From NCBI GenBank assembly GCA_025934775.1, contig JAICWO010000005.1:1-64000 (forward strand): 64,000 nucleotides of DNA, read 5' to 3'. Shown piece after piece: positions 46,013-55,982 of this stretch. The notes beneath the pieces are model-generated. The model searched no databases. It was not told where the DNA came from and saw only the letters and a program-made list of their open reading frames with translations. Position 1 is the first letter of the stretch, and each line of letters opens with the position of its first letter. This DNA comes from Gemmatimonadaceae bacterium (lineage in GTDB: Bacteria > Gemmatimonadota > Gemmatimonadetes > Gemmatimonadales > Gemmatimonadaceae). The translations under genes were made by a program, and so were the position numbers.

Positions 46013-48103
46013 ATGCCGACCATTCCCGATCACGACGATCACAGCGCACGCCGCGGACGCGGGCTGTTGGATCGCTTCGCCCACTACCAGCCGTCCACCG
46101 CACTGCGCCAGGACGCGTTCGAGCGGATCGTCGCTGCCCGCGCGAGCGGCGAACGACGTGTGCTTCCCAGCGCACCGCCGAGTGCAGGTGTTGCGGGAAC
46201 GCGGCGATGGCTCGTGTTCGCCGCGGCGGCCGCGATCGTCACCGCGATCATGCTGGTCATCCGCATGTCGGCACCGCCGGGACTCACCGCGGCGGATCTT
46301 ACAGGAACACTCACGTTCGCGCCCGCCCAGCCCGCGGCCGGTGCGCGCATCGCGGTACACTACGCGCCTCCCGCGATGCTCGGTCGACAGCCGACCCTCC
46401 GTCTTCGCGCCCGGTTCAGAACGCGTTGGAGCGCGGAGTACAATCACGGAGCGACGGAGCATGTCGTCGCGGTCCTTCATCGGCAGGGCGACGGTTCGTT
46501 CACCGGGTCGTTCGACCTGCCGCCGGACGCGGTGTACGCCGCGCTCGCCGTGGAGGACACGGTGGCGGCGCACGTGGACGCGCGCGACGATCGGCCGTGG
46601 GAGCTCCTCGTCTACCGAGATGGCAAGCCGACGCTCGATGCGTTGACCCAGCAGTTCAACGATGTGCTGGGCCGATCTCCGGACAGCGCGCTTGCCGTCG
46701 TGCGTCGCGCGACGGAGCTCTATCCCGACGATCCCACCGCGTGGGCGTCGCGCGTGGCGTTCGAGTCGTACATGCTCGGCGGCACATATCTCCAGTCGAC
46801 CATGGACGAGCAGATGCGGCGCTTTCGCACGTTCGACAGTACGCTGCGTCGCCGCGCGGACGTGAGCCCCGATGCGATGATGGGCCTTCGCATGTACGCC
46901 GCGCAGATCGGAACGCCCGAGCATTCGTTGAAGGATGCGTCGGCCTACTGGATGAATCGCCTGGCTCACGATTCGGCGGCCGGCATCCTCGCCGACCTGA
47001 GCCGACTGGACATGCTCGGCCGCGCCGTGCGCGCCGATAGCACGCGCGCCCCCGCGGCGCTCGATACCCTCGAGCGATTGTGGCGGCGTGGCGACTCGAT
47101 CACCCCGCAGATCGCCGATGATGGTTTTTATATCGCGCTTGCCGCGCACGACAGTGCCGCCGTGTTCCGTTGGTTGAACCGCGACGCGCCGTCGTTGCAC
47201 GACGTGCTCTGGTACCGCTACCAGACGCTGGCGAATCGTGAGCCGCGCTACCGCGACGCGGTGCTTCAGGGGCTGCGCTCGCTCATCGCCGGCTACCAGC
47301 AGTCGAACGACGCGTACCGGGACCTGGGGTCGACCGCCGAAGCCGACGCACGGCAGCGCGCCGAGTACGTGCGCGGTTCGCTCGTCACACTGGGCGAGCT
47401 GCTGCTGCAGCGTGGCGATACCGCCGCGGCGCTCGACACGCTGCGGCGCACGATCGACGATGGGTGGGACACACAGCGCTTCGAGCACGTGGCGGCCATC
47501 TACCTCAGGACGCGCGACACCGCGAACGCGGCGCGCGTGTACGCGCTCGTCGCCGCGGATCCCGCCACGCCAGCCGCCCACGCAGACTCGCTCACCGCGA
47601 TGTTCAACAAGGCGATTGGCCCGGATCGCTGGAACAGACTCGTCTCGGATGCCTCGAGTGAAATGAGGCGGCGCATCATGGAGGGTGCGACCTCTCGGGC
47701 GTTGCCGAACAACATCAGCATCACGAACGGGCAGGGGAGCACGGTGCCGCTCTCGTCTCTCACGAACGGCCGCGTGAGTGTTCTTGCATTCTGGTCGCGC
47801 TTCTGCGGCGCGTCCAGAGCGCAGATGCCGCTCCTGCCGGCCATGAGCGGCACGCTCCAGGCGCGCGGCATCGCGTTCGTCCCGCTCACGACCGAGGCGG
47901 ACAGTCCTGAGGTCGGCGCGTTCTTGCGAGATGCGAAGGTCGCGCTCACGTCGTATTTCGACGATCGCGGGGAAGCTCGTCGCGCAACCGACAACAATGC
48001 CACGCCCACGTATTACGTCCTCGACGCATCCGGCCGGGTACGGTTCGAGGGGCACACACCCGCGTTGGCGATCACGGAGGCTGTCGCGCTACAGCAGCGC
48101 TGA
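46013..48103 (+). CDS. Anti-sigma-like membrane protein with C-terminal thioredoxin-like domain
   Basis: This 696-residue protein has a cytoplasmic N-terminus of about 65 residues (GRGLLDRFAHYQPSTALRQDAFERIV), one transmembrane helix (about 66-84), then a large periplasmic region: a beta-rich segment (about 90-200), helical TPR-like repeats (about 210-540) and a thioredoxin/TlpA-like domain (about 575-696). Its redox motif is FCGAS (C598-x-x-S601) rather than CxxC, with the cis-proline loop TPTYYV intact. The layout suggests a periplasmic redox or thiol signal controlling the upstream sigma factor. Enzymatic activity is doubtful with only one Cys. Confidence 0.75.
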   Translation: MPTIPDHDDHSARRGRGLLDRFAHYQPSTALRQDAFERIVAARASGERRVLPSAPPSAGVAGTRRWLVFAAAAAIVTAIMLVIRMSAPPGLTAADLTGTLTFAPAQPAAGARIAVHYAPPAMLGRQPTLRLRARFRTRWSAEYNHGATEHVVAVLHRQGDGSFTGSFDLPPDAVYAALAVEDTVAAHVDARDDRPWELLVYRDGKPTLDALTQQFNDVLGRSPDSALAVVRRATELYPDDPTAWASRVAFESYMLGGTYLQSTMDEQMRRFRTFDSTLRRRADVSPDAMMGLRMYAAQIGTPEHSLKDASAYWMNRLAHDSAAGILADLSRLDMLGRAVRADSTRAPAALDTLERLWRRGDSITPQIADDGFYIALAAHDSAAVFRWLNRDAPSLHDVLWYRYQTLANREPRYRDAVLQGLRSLIAGYQQSNDAYRDLGSTAEADARQRAEYVRGSLVTLGELLLQRGDTAAALDTLRRTIDDGWDTQRFEHVAAIYLRTRDTANAARVYALVAADPATPAAHADSLTAMFNKAIGPDRWNRLVSDASSEMRRRIMEGATSRALPNNISITNGQGSTVPLSSLTNGRVSVLAFWSRFCGASRAQMPLLPAMSGTLQARGIAFVPLTTEADSPEVGAFLRDAKVALTSYFDDRGEARRATDNNATPTYYVLDASGRVRFEGHTPALAITEAVALQQR

Positions 48104-48125
48104 ATTCGCGAGCGGCGCATGCCGC

Positions 48126-50090
48126 TCAGCGCAGGGCGAACGACCGGCGAATCGATTGCGAAACGCCGCCGATCGGTTTCATCGAGAGCGCCATGTCGTA
48201 CGTGCCAGGCGACAGCTTGGACAGGTCGAGGACGATGCTCCGCATCTGGATTGGGACATTGCCATCCGTACGAACGAGTGCGTTCATATTGCCGGGCACT
48301 TCGCGCCAGTGCACGCCAACGCTCGCGCCGGCCTCGCCCGCGCGGAAGACGTGAAACAATCGCTCGGCGACATTCTCGTGATTCTGATTCGTGATGCGCA
48401 CCTCGACGTCCACGGTATCGGTGGCGCGATAGTCGTATGCTTCCCAGTAAATGCCGATGCGGCGCGCGGTCGTGAACGTCGTCGAGCCGAACATCCGGCG
48501 TAGCGCTTCGTCATCATCGATTCGCGCCGGGGCGTCCGCCGGATCGAAGAGCACGGGATCGGACAGTGCGCGTTCGCCATGCAGCGTGGAGAGCGGATCC
48601 GCGATCATCGCCGCGAACCGCGTGCGCGCGGCGGGGCGGTGTACTGCTCCGGGCAACTCGATCGCAACCAACGTGGGGCCTGCATCCAGAAGCCCGTCAA
48701 CCAAGATCGGTTTGTCCGATCGAACCGGCGACGACGAGACCGCGCGGACCTCGCCCACCCGCGTCGATGCGACGAGCGACGCGCTGCACATGCGGTCTGC
48801 CGCACACCGCTGAGCGACCGAATCCGCATCCCCGGCCCATGCGAACCGTGCCGACGCTCGCCGCCGGAACATCGCCGTTTGTCCGATCGGAAGCTGCTCG
48901 ATCCCGCCTGCGTCGCGTGCATAATGCTCGGCCGGCCACCACTCGCGATCGCCGTCGGGCGCATTGAGTTGCCACGCACCTGCTTGCGCGTGGAATGGAT
49001 CTTCGATCGCGGACCAGACCGGAACTGTGTGCAGCCGTCCGCGCGTATACTCGCGCACGACGTACGGAGCGGCGGGTGCTGCGCCCATGGTATCGAGCCA
49101 CTGCGTGTGAGACAGGTCCTCCGCCACGCCGCCCCACCACATCTGCGACGGCCAGCCATAGCGCAGCAGCGTTTCGATCACCGCCGCTCCGCCTTCGCGC
49201 GGCGTGAAGTACTGCCGCGCGTCCTTTCCGAGCGACGCGATGATGGTCACGAGCTCCTTGCGCGCGTTCTGCTCGGCGCGGCGCTCGTTGCCCGGCTCGA
49301 GCCACAACGGATCCGTGAGCCACCAGAGCCGAGCGTTGTACTCCGCACGCTGTGCGCAGCTCGCGGCGGCGTACGCACGACGCCCCTCGCGATCAAGCAA
49401 AAAGCCGACGTCGTCCCAGGCGCATCGTGCACTGTCGCTCATCAGCCGCGTCGTCGCCACGAACGCCGAATCGGCGCTGGCGACGGCGCCCGCGCGGTAC
49501 AGCACCAGGCCTTGCAGGAGAGCGCAGCGCACTTCATCACCCGTGCAGTCGACGGCAGCTTGCGCGGCGCCGGCGACATCCCCCGCCTCGATCGCGAATC
49601 GAACCCGCTGCTCGGCGAGATGCACATCTCCTGGCAGGCGCCGAGCGGCGGAGTCGAGCGTCGCGCGCAGCCGCTGTCGAAGTGCTGTTATCCACAAACG
49701 CTCACCGCGATTCAGTCCATTGTCGATAGAGACGCGTTCGTCGGCGAGCGGTGCCGCATCGGCGGGGTACCATCGCGGGCACGAGCGCTGCGCGGTCCCG
49801 CTGCCGATCATGTACCGGCTGAGCCATGTCAACGCCGGTGATGACGGCGAGGCCCAGTGACAGTGAAGCGACCAGGAGCGCTCGGTTGGCGTCCGAAGGT
49901 CCTCGCCGGATCGCTCCTTGGGACGCTCGCGCTGCGTTGCGGCCCAGGCGGACTGCCACTCGGAGAAAAACGCGCCGATCGTCGAGTCGGCGCGCGTGCG
50001 CACCACGAGCGACTCCGGCGCGGAGAGGGCCGCCGCGTGGCCGTGTGCCTCACCGATCGCAAGCTGAAACGCCAGCCTGAGGAGCAGCAT
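48126..50090 (-). CDS. Large exported protein of unknown function
   Basis: This is a protein of about 654 residues if it starts at ATG 50090, where a signal peptide begins (MLLLRLAFQLAIGEAHG); the frame extends 19 codons further upstream. No catalytic domain is recognised. The central part is helical, with a CX6C spacing typical of disulfides (DCTGDEVRCALLQG). The C-terminal part is beta-rich (IGIYWEAYDYRATDTVDVEV) and resembles a domain seen in exported, TPR-associated proteins. It converges with the anti-sigma gene. Function unknown. Confidence 0.6.
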   Translation of the reverse strand: MLLLRLAFQLAIGEAHGHAAALSAPESLVVRTRADSTIGAFFSEWQSAWAATQRERPKERSGEDLRTPTERSWSLHCHWASPSSPALTWLSRYMIGSGTAQRSCPRWYPADAAPLADERVSIDNGLNRGERLWITALRQRLRATLDSAARRLPGDVHLAEQRVRFAIEAGDVAGAAQAAVDCTGDEVRCALLQGLVLYRAGAVASADSAFVATTRLMSDSARCAWDDVGFLLDREGRRAYAAASCAQRAEYNARLWWLTDPLWLEPGNERRAEQNARKELVTIIASLGKDARQYFTPREGGAAVIETLLRYGWPSQMWWGGVAEDLSHTQWLDTMGAAPAAPYVVREYTRGRLHTVPVWSAIEDPFHAQAGAWQLNAPDGDREWWPAEHYARDAGGIEQLPIGQTAMFRRRASARFAWAGDADSVAQRCAADRMCSASLVASTRVGEVRAVSSSPVRSDKPILVDGLLDAGPTLVAIELPGAVHRPAARTRFAAMIADPLSTLHGERALSDPVLFDPADAPARIDDDEALRRMFGSTTFTTARRIGIYWEAYDYRATDTVDVEVRITNQNHENVAERLFHVFRAGEAGASVGVHWREVPGNMNALVRTDGNVPIQMRSIVLDLSKLSPGTYDMALSMKPIGGVSQSIRRSFALR

Positions 50091-50153
50091 CTCCGAATTA
50101 AGACCCGCTCGGATTGGTACGCTAGAGGCGGCTGGGTGCTTCGACACCGGGGG

Positions 50154-50645
50154 TCATCGGCACCATCGATACGTCACGAAGTCGTGGTCCTCGCGGTACT
50201 CCGCCGACTCGTAGACCCGCCGCGCTCCCGCGTTGTCGTGGCGAGTCGTGAGCTCGATCCACGCGGCGCCGGTCCGCTCGGCGTGCTCCCGCGCGGCGGC
50301 GAGCAACTGCGTGGCGACTCCGCGCCGGCGCGCGCGCGGCGCGACGTACAGATCGTTCAGGATCCACACGCGGCGCGTCGCGACCGACGAGAAGCTCGGA
50401 TACAACTGCGCGAATCCCAGCGCGCCGCCCCTCGGCGCGGCCGGATCGACCGCCAGCAGAATCACCGACTCGCCATTCGCCATTCGCTCGGCGAGAAACA
50501 CCAACGCGCGAGGCACGTCGGATCGCTGGCCGTAGTACTGGCGATACAGGTCGAACAACACCGCCGTGACGCTCAGATCCTCCAGCGTCGCCTGCCGGAT
50601 GTCGCACGCGAGCGTTGCCACGGCGTGCGATGGATCAGTGTACAA
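50154..50645 (-). CDS. GNAT-family N-acetyltransferase
   Basis: This 163-residue protein starts from TTG, with an alternative GTG a few codons in. It has the GNAT fold, with acetyl-CoA loop RARRRGVATQLLAAAREHAE (about residue 105) and family strands VWILNDLYVAP and WIELTTRHDNAGARRVYES. It should acetylate an amine; substrate not identifiable. It overlaps the end of the outer-membrane protein gene by 11 bases on the same strand. Confidence 0.85.
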   Translation of the reverse strand: MYTDPSHAVATLACDIRQATLEDLSVTAVLFDLYRQYYGQRSDVPRALVFLAERMANGESVILLAVDPAAPRGGALGFAQLYPSFSSVATRRVWILNDLYVAPRARRRGVATQLLAAAREHAERTGAAWIELTTRHDNAGARRVYESAEYREDHDFVTYRWCR

Positions 50646-51627
50646 GGTTCACCCCCACGGCTGGCGTGATGCTCGCCGCGGTATTCCGTCCCGCGGCAAT
50701 GATGCGCGCACCCAGCAGCACGCCGGCGCGCGACGACCAACTGTACTCCACCGCCGGAGCCAACCCGACCGCGTCGCTCGCGCCCGAGCGCAGCTCGATC
50801 GCGCGCGGCGCCCCGGACGCGGCGAGCACGTCGTATCCGCTCACACTCGTGTTCGCGCCGTGTCGGTACGTGACATCCAGCGCGAGCACCCACGATCGAC
50901 TCACGCTGTACTCCGATGAGAGATCGAGAAAGCTGCTCGCCCCGGGCTTGGCCAGTCCGCGAAAACCGGACTCGGTGCCGTACACGCTCGCATCCTGCAC
51001 GGTCGCTCGTGCGGAGATCGTCTGCGAGGCGTCGAAGCGCATGCGGAGCAACCGACCGGTCGGCAGCCAGAAGTAGTCCTGGGAGTAGAACGAGAGCGTG
51101 GTCGCATACGCGCCGCTGCCGAAGCCATCAGACATCCGGTCGCCGAGTCGATCGTACTTGCCCGTCGGGAACGTCTCCTCGACGGCGATCGCGGTCGCCG
51201 GCGTCGAGCTCTCGCCGCGGAAGCGCGTGAGTCCGTACTGGAGGAGCGTCGACACATCCCCCACGCCGATGCGCGAGCTGTTTGCGCCGTGCGGCGCGAC
51301 GGTGTACCCGAACGTCGGCACGGCGCCCAACGCGAGCCGATCGGTGAGGCCGTAGATGATGTACGTGAGCGAGCCGAGTCCATGCGACGGTGCGGTGGAC
51401 CGCCGCGCGCCCGCTTCGTCGAACGTCTCGCGCGTCTCGACGTCGTAGAGGTAAGGCTCGACGAGCACGTGACCGCGCGGCAGTGTCGCGGCGGAATTCG
51501 CGAGCATGGGACCGGTCCACCACGCGTCGGAGAGCTGATGATGGTCGGCGCTCTGCGCGGAGAGTTGCGGAAGGGCCATCGTACATGCGGCGAGCGCGGC
51601 GAGCGCGCTCCTGAGAATTCTCGACAT
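50635..51627 (-). CDS. Outer-membrane transporter-like protein (MetA-pathway family)
   Basis: This 330-residue protein has a signal peptide (LRSALAALAACTMALPQLSAQ). The mature part is strand-rich with alternating hydrophobic residues and contains EETFPTGKYD, a hallmark of the Phenol_MetA_deg family, which includes putative channels for hydrophobic compounds. The C-terminus (TPAVGVNLVH) is strand-like. It is divergent from a MocR regulator, which may control it. Family assignment is moderate; no ligand is evident. Confidence 0.7.
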   Translation of the reverse strand: MSRILRSALAALAACTMALPQLSAQSADHHQLSDAWWTGPMLANSAATLPRGHVLVEPYLYDVETRETFDEAGARRSTAPSHGLGSLTYIIYGLTDRLALGAVPTFGYTVAPHGANSSRIGVGDVSTLLQYGLTRFRGESSTPATAIAVEETFPTGKYDRLGDRMSDGFGSGAYATTLSFYSQDYFWLPTGRLLRMRFDASQTISARATVQDASVYGTESGFRGLAKPGASSFLDLSSEYSVSRSWVLALDVTYRHGANTSVSGYDVLAASGAPRAIELRSGASDAVGLAPAVEYSWSSRAGVLLGARIIAAGRNTAASITPAVGVNLVH

Positions 51628-51789
51628 CGTCCGTCCGTGCTGGGGTCGCAGTCGGCGTCGCGGGCGGCACTGGCGCTCGTCGCGCGAACGATGGATAGTT
51701 CGCACGTTACTGGAGTAGTCAAAAGATCCAGAATTGAGAAATAGACTAGGCCAGTTGGCCGATTGAGCGGGGTTGCGAGGAGAACGCCG

Positions 51790-53262
51790 ATGACTCGATG
51801 GGAGTTCGTGCTGCCGTTGGATCGGCGCACCGACGTGCCGCTCGTGCGGCAGATCGCGCACGCGATCGCGGATGACATTCGCCGCGGCCGCCTGCGCCGC
51901 GGCGATCCGCTGCCCGGGAGCCGCACGCTCGCGCAATCCCTCGGCGTGCAGCGGCTGACCGTGGTGGCCGCGTACGACGAGCTCGTTGCCGAGGGGTGGG
52001 TCGTGACCCGCCGCGCGCGCGGCACCTTCGTCTCGAGCGAGCTGCCCGATCCGGAGCCGCGCCGAGTCGCGCGGATGCGCGCCGCCGCATCAGGGATGCC
52101 GCCGCGCGCGGCGTTCGATGTGCACGCGGCGCCCGCTCCCGAGCTGCCGTATGACGTTCCGCGAGGAACGCTGCTCTTCGCTCCATCGCGCCCCGACGTG
52201 CGGTTGGTGCCGCGCGATCTGATCGGGCGCGCGTATCGGCGTGCGATCAAACGCGGAGGCGGCGCGCTGCTCTCGTACGCCGCGCCGAACGGCCATCCCC
52301 GGCTGCGCCGCGCCCTGGCATCCATGCTCGCGTCCACGCGAGCTCTGCCGGCGACGGCGGACAACGTGTGCGTCACGCGCGGCAGTCAGATGGCGATCGC
52401 ACTGCTCGCACGCGCGCTGACCGGTCCCGGCGACGTCGTCGCCGTCGAGCGGCTCGGCTACCGGCCGGCCTGGGAAGCGTTCCGCCTCGCGGGCGCGACC
52501 GTCGTCGGTGTTCCGGTGGACGCGGATGGTATGCGAATCGACGCGCTCGCGCGCGTCGTCGAACGGCATCGCGTGCGCGCGGTGTACGTGACGCCGCACC
52601 ACCAGTTCCCGACGACGGTGACGCTGTCGGCCGGCCGGCGGCTCGAGCTCCTCGAGCTCGCGCGGGCACATCGCATCGCGATCGTCGAAGACGACTACGA
52701 TCACGAATTTCATTATGACGGCCGCCCGGTGCTGCCGCTCGCGAGCGAAGACGTGCACGGGAACGTCGTCTACGTCGGCACGTTGTCCAAAGTGCTCGCG
52801 CCGGCGCTGCGGATGGGGTACGTGGTCGCGCCGGCGGAAATCGTCGAGCACATCGCGGCGTTCCGCTCGCACATTGACACGCAAGGCGACTCGGTGCTGG
52901 AGTATGCGGTGGCCGAGCTGATCGAAGATGGAGAGATCCAGCGTCACGTGCGTCGTATGCGCCGCGAGTACCGCGCGCGGCGCGACACGCTCGTCTCCGA
53001 GCTCACGCGACAACTCGGCGATCACGTCGAGTTCGAGCTTCCCGCTGGCGGCATCGCGCTGTGGGTGAAGGCACGGAAGGGAATCGACGTCGACGCCTGG
53101 TCGCGCGCCGCGCTCAAGGCGGGGGCCGTGATCGTCACCGCGTCGGCGTTCGCGATCGATCAGCGTCCGCGGCCCTTCGTCCGACTGGGGTTCGCCTCGC
53201 TGAACGCGCGCGAGCTCGCCGAGGGAGTGCGCCGATTGCGGGCGGCGCTTCCGTTTCGGTGA
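51790..53262 (+). CDS. MocR/PdxR-type GntR transcriptional regulator
   Basis: This 490-residue protein has an N-terminal winged helix-turn-helix (about 10-75, PLVRQIAHAIADDIRRGRLR then LAQSLGVQRLTVVAAYDELVAEGW) fused to a fold-type I aminotransferase domain. The pyridoxal-phosphate Lys lies in YVGTLSKVLAPALRMGY. MocR proteins often sense PLP or an amino compound and regulate a divergent gene, here the outer-membrane protein. Three CTGG/CCAG motifs at 51709, 51728 and 51751 in the divergent region are candidate binding half-sites. No pdxST genes are adjacent. Confidence 0.9.
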   Translation: MTRWEFVLPLDRRTDVPLVRQIAHAIADDIRRGRLRRGDPLPGSRTLAQSLGVQRLTVVAAYDELVAEGWVVTRRARGTFVSSELPDPEPRRVARMRAAASGMPPRAAFDVHAAPAPELPYDVPRGTLLFAPSRPDVRLVPRDLIGRAYRRAIKRGGGALLSYAAPNGHPRLRRALASMLASTRALPATADNVCVTRGSQMAIALLARALTGPGDVVAVERLGYRPAWEAFRLAGATVVGVPVDADGMRIDALARVVERHRVRAVYVTPHHQFPTTVTLSAGRRLELLELARAHRIAIVEDDYDHEFHYDGRPVLPLASEDVHGNVVYVGTLSKVLAPALRMGYVVAPAEIVEHIAAFRSHIDTQGDSVLEYAVAELIEDGEIQRHVRRMRREYRARRDTLVSELTRQLGDHVEFELPAGGIALWVKARKGIDVDAWSRAALKAGAVIVTASAFAIDQRPRPFVRLGFASLNARELAEGVRRLRAALPFR

Positions 53263-53375
53263 ACGTGTCGTTCATTCAGCACCCAATGACCTGTCGGATG
53301 GCGCCCCTAACGAATTGCCGCACCAAATCGTAACGTAAGCAGCCGCTTCACATCTTCTCCGCGACGGGTAATACC

Positions 53376-54008
53376 ATGCAGCCGCTCAGCAGCCGTAGTA
53401 CCATGGGCGCATTCTTCATGTGCGCCGCGTTGTGTTGTATCGCGCCGGCCGCGCACGCGCAGGACCCGATGGGCACGAGCCATCATGACATGGCCGGGAT
53501 GGACATGGACATGCCGCCCGTGACGATCCCCAAGGGCGTGATCTATACCGAAGCCGACGTGCACTTCATGCAGGGCATGATCGCGCACCACGCGCAGGCC
53601 ATCTACATGGCCAACCTCGCCGCGGCACATGATGCGAGCCCGCATCTGCTCAAGTTCACGCAGAAGATCGCGCAGTCGCAGACCGCCGAGATCATGTTGA
53701 TGCAGAACTGGCTGCGCGCCAAGAGCCAGGTCGCGCCAGACACCTCGTCGTGGCGGCACATGACGATGCCGGGGATGCTCTCGCAGCCGCAGCTCGATTC
53801 GCTCGGCGCGGCGAAGGGCGCCGACTTCGACCGCCTCTTTTTGCGTTTCATGATCCAGCACCATGAAGGCGCGATCCGCATGGTGCACGATCTGTTCAAT
53901 ACACCGCTCGCCGGACAGGATGTCGACGTGTCGGTGTTCGCCAACGATGTCGAGACGGTGCAGACCGCCGAGATCGGAACGATGTACCGGATGTTGAACG
54001 CCCTCTGA
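53376..54008 (+). CDS. DUF305 exported protein
   Basis: This 210-residue protein has a signal peptide (about 1-28), a Met/His-rich linker (SHHDMAGMDMDMPP) and DUF305 repeats: HFMQGMIAHHAQAIYMANLAA and RFMIQHHEGAIRMVHDLF. The HxxHH and QHHEGA motifs suggest metal binding; DUF305 proteins often occur with copper-resistance genes. It lies 23 bases upstream of the LVIVD-repeat gene, so the two form an operon. The biochemical function is unknown. Confidence 0.88.
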   Translation: MQPLSSRSTMGAFFMCAALCCIAPAAHAQDPMGTSHHDMAGMDMDMPPVTIPKGVIYTEADVHFMQGMIAHHAQAIYMANLAAAHDASPHLLKFTQKIAQSQTAEIMLMQNWLRAKSQVAPDTSSWRHMTMPGMLSQPQLDSLGAAKGADFDRLFLRFMIQHHEGAIRMVHDLFNTPLAGQDVDVSVFANDVETVQTAEIGTMYRMLNAL

Positions 54009-54031
54009 GCCCATCACTGGAGTCCCACTCG

Positions 54032-55924
54032 ATGAACACTCCTCGCAGGATTCTCACGTTCGCCACCGCGATGGCCCTCGGCGTCGCGCCGATGCTGTTC
54101 GCGCAGACTTATCCGACCGGAAACGATCCGCGCAACGGTCTCAAGCCCGGCAAGTACGACGCGGGTGAAGCGGGCGAGGGATTGCGCCTCGTCTCATTCT
54201 CGAAGAAGCCCGCACAGTTCGATTCCGTGGCGGGACTGCGCTTCATCAATTCCGATCTCGCGTTCGGCGGTCACTACGTCTACGAAGGCAACTTCGCCGG
54301 CTTCATGGTTTGGGACGTCGCGAATCCCGCGCAGCCCAAGATGGTCGCGGTGGTGCCTTGCATCACGTCGCAGGGCGATCCGTCAATCGTCGGCCACCTG
54401 CTCTTCATTTCCGCCGAGGGCAACGGCAATCGCAACGACTGCGGGCCGCAGGGTGTGAAGGATATGGCCGATCACATGGCCGGCGTTCGGATTTACGACG
54501 TCTCGAATCCCGCGGCGCCGAAGCTCGTCAAGAACGTGCAGACATGCAAAGGCTCGCATACGCATACTGTGATACCCGACCCCAAGAACAAGGATGTCAT
54601 CTACATCTACGTCTCGGGTCAGCAGGGCGTGCGTCCCGACTCGACGAAATACGGATGCATCGGCAGCACGGACCCGAATGACGTCAACAGCTCGCTCTAC
54701 CGGCTCGACGTCATCCGCGTTCCGCTCAAGCACCCCGAGCAGGCGGCGGTGGTGACCGGCGCGCGCATCTTCACCGGCCTGTCGCCGGCGGCGCAGAGCG
54801 AGATGCGGAAAGCGGCGATGGCTGCACGTGCATCGCGCGGCGGTCGTCGCGGCGGTGCGCGTAATGCGGTCACCGGCCAGGCGGGTGCGGCACAAGCTGG
54901 TGCAGCCACCTCGGCTGCCGCGGCGCCCGCGGCCGAGCGTGCAGATCCGATGTCGACCGGTCCACGCAACTGCCACGACGTGACGGCGTATCCGTACATC
55001 CATCGCCTCGCTGGTGCGTGCGCGAGCTACGGTCTGCTCGTCGACATCACGGATCCGGAACATCCGGTCCGCCTCGATGCCGCGGCCGACACGAACTTCT
55101 CGCTCTGGCACACGGCGGTGTTCAGCAACGACGGCTCGAAGGTCGTGTTCACCGACGAGTGGGGCGGCGGCACCGCCCCGAACTGCCAGGCGACGAGCAT
55201 GATGCAGATGGGCGGCAACGCCATCCTGACGATCAAGGATGAGAAGCAGATGACGGAGCACGCCTACTTCAAGATCCCCACCGCGCAGTCGGCGCAGGAG
55301 AACTGCGTGTCGCACAACGGCGGCTTGCTGCCGGTTCCGGGGCGCGATCTGATGGTGCAGGGCTGGTATCAGGGCGGCATCGACATCAGCGACTTCTCGA
55401 ATCCCGACCATCCGTTCGAGGTTGCGTATTACGACCGCGGCCCGATCGATCAACCGAACGACACGTCCAAGGCGAGCGCGCGCTCGCGGTACACGATCGG
55501 TGGCTCGTGGGGCGCGTATTACTGGAACGGCTACATCTACTCGTCCGAGCTCGCGCGCGGCTTCGACGTCTACGAGCTCACCCCCACCGACAAGCTGTCC
55601 GCGAACGAGATCGCGGCCGCGAAGCTGGTGCGGATGACGCAGTACAATCCGCAGAGCCAGCCGCACTACACGTTCCCGGCCGCCTTCCCGGTGGTGCGTT
55701 CGTACCTCGATCAGCTCGTGCGCAACAATGGTCTCTCGAGCGATCGGACGACGGCGATCGACAAGACGCTGACCACCGCCGAGTCCCAGAAGGGCGCCGC
55801 CCGCGCGGCGACGCTGACGAAGCTCGCGGCGCAGGTCGACAAGGACGCAAACGGCGCATCAGACGCGCCGCGCGTGAAGACGATGGCGTCGGAGATTCGG
55901 AGGTTGGCGGCGGGTGCGAAGTGA
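54032..55924 (+). CDS. LVIVD-repeat beta-propeller exported protein
   Basis: This 630-residue protein has a signal peptide (LTFATAMALGVAPMLFAQ) and repeats of the LVIVD type: GFMVWDVANPAQPKMVAVV, GVRIYDVSNPAAPKLVKNV and LLVDITDPEHPVRLDAA, forming an extracellular or periplasmic beta-propeller. An Ala/Gly/Arg-rich low-complexity insertion lies at about 265-310. The C-terminal 80 residues are helical (TTAIDKTLTTAESQKG). It is co-transcribed with the upstream DUF305 gene. Such pairs recur in soil bacteria and may handle metals or surface polymers; this is inference. Confidence 0.82.
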   Translation: MNTPRRILTFATAMALGVAPMLFAQTYPTGNDPRNGLKPGKYDAGEAGEGLRLVSFSKKPAQFDSVAGLRFINSDLAFGGHYVYEGNFAGFMVWDVANPAQPKMVAVVPCITSQGDPSIVGHLLFISAEGNGNRNDCGPQGVKDMADHMAGVRIYDVSNPAAPKLVKNVQTCKGSHTHTVIPDPKNKDVIYIYVSGQQGVRPDSTKYGCIGSTDPNDVNSSLYRLDVIRVPLKHPEQAAVVTGARIFTGLSPAAQSEMRKAAMAARASRGGRRGGARNAVTGQAGAAQAGAATSAAAAPAAERADPMSTGPRNCHDVTAYPYIHRLAGACASYGLLVDITDPEHPVRLDAAADTNFSLWHTAVFSNDGSKVVFTDEWGGGTAPNCQATSMMQMGGNAILTIKDEKQMTEHAYFKIPTAQSAQENCVSHNGGLLPVPGRDLMVQGWYQGGIDISDFSNPDHPFEVAYYDRGPIDQPNDTSKASARSRYTIGGSWGAYYWNGYIYSSELARGFDVYELTPTDKLSANEIAAAKLVRMTQYNPQSQPHYTFPAAFPVVRSYLDQLVRNNGLSSDRTTAIDKTLTTAESQKGAARAATLTKLAAQVDKDANGASDAPRVKTMASEIRRLAAGAK

Positions 55925-55933
55925 AGGGACTTT

Positions 55934-55966
55934 GGACCGTGGACCGTGGAACGTGGACCGTGGACT
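55934..55966. repeat. Short GTGGACC/GTGGAAC tandem repeat
   Basis: Imperfect 7-8 bp units of the form CGTGGACC, CGTGGAAC and CGTGGACC fill the short gap between the LVIVD gene and the convergent hydrolase. Simple intergenic arrays of this kind are prone to copy-number change; no promoter or terminator is evident in it. Confidence 0.6.
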
Positions 55967-55982
55967 ACGGTCGACGGACTAG

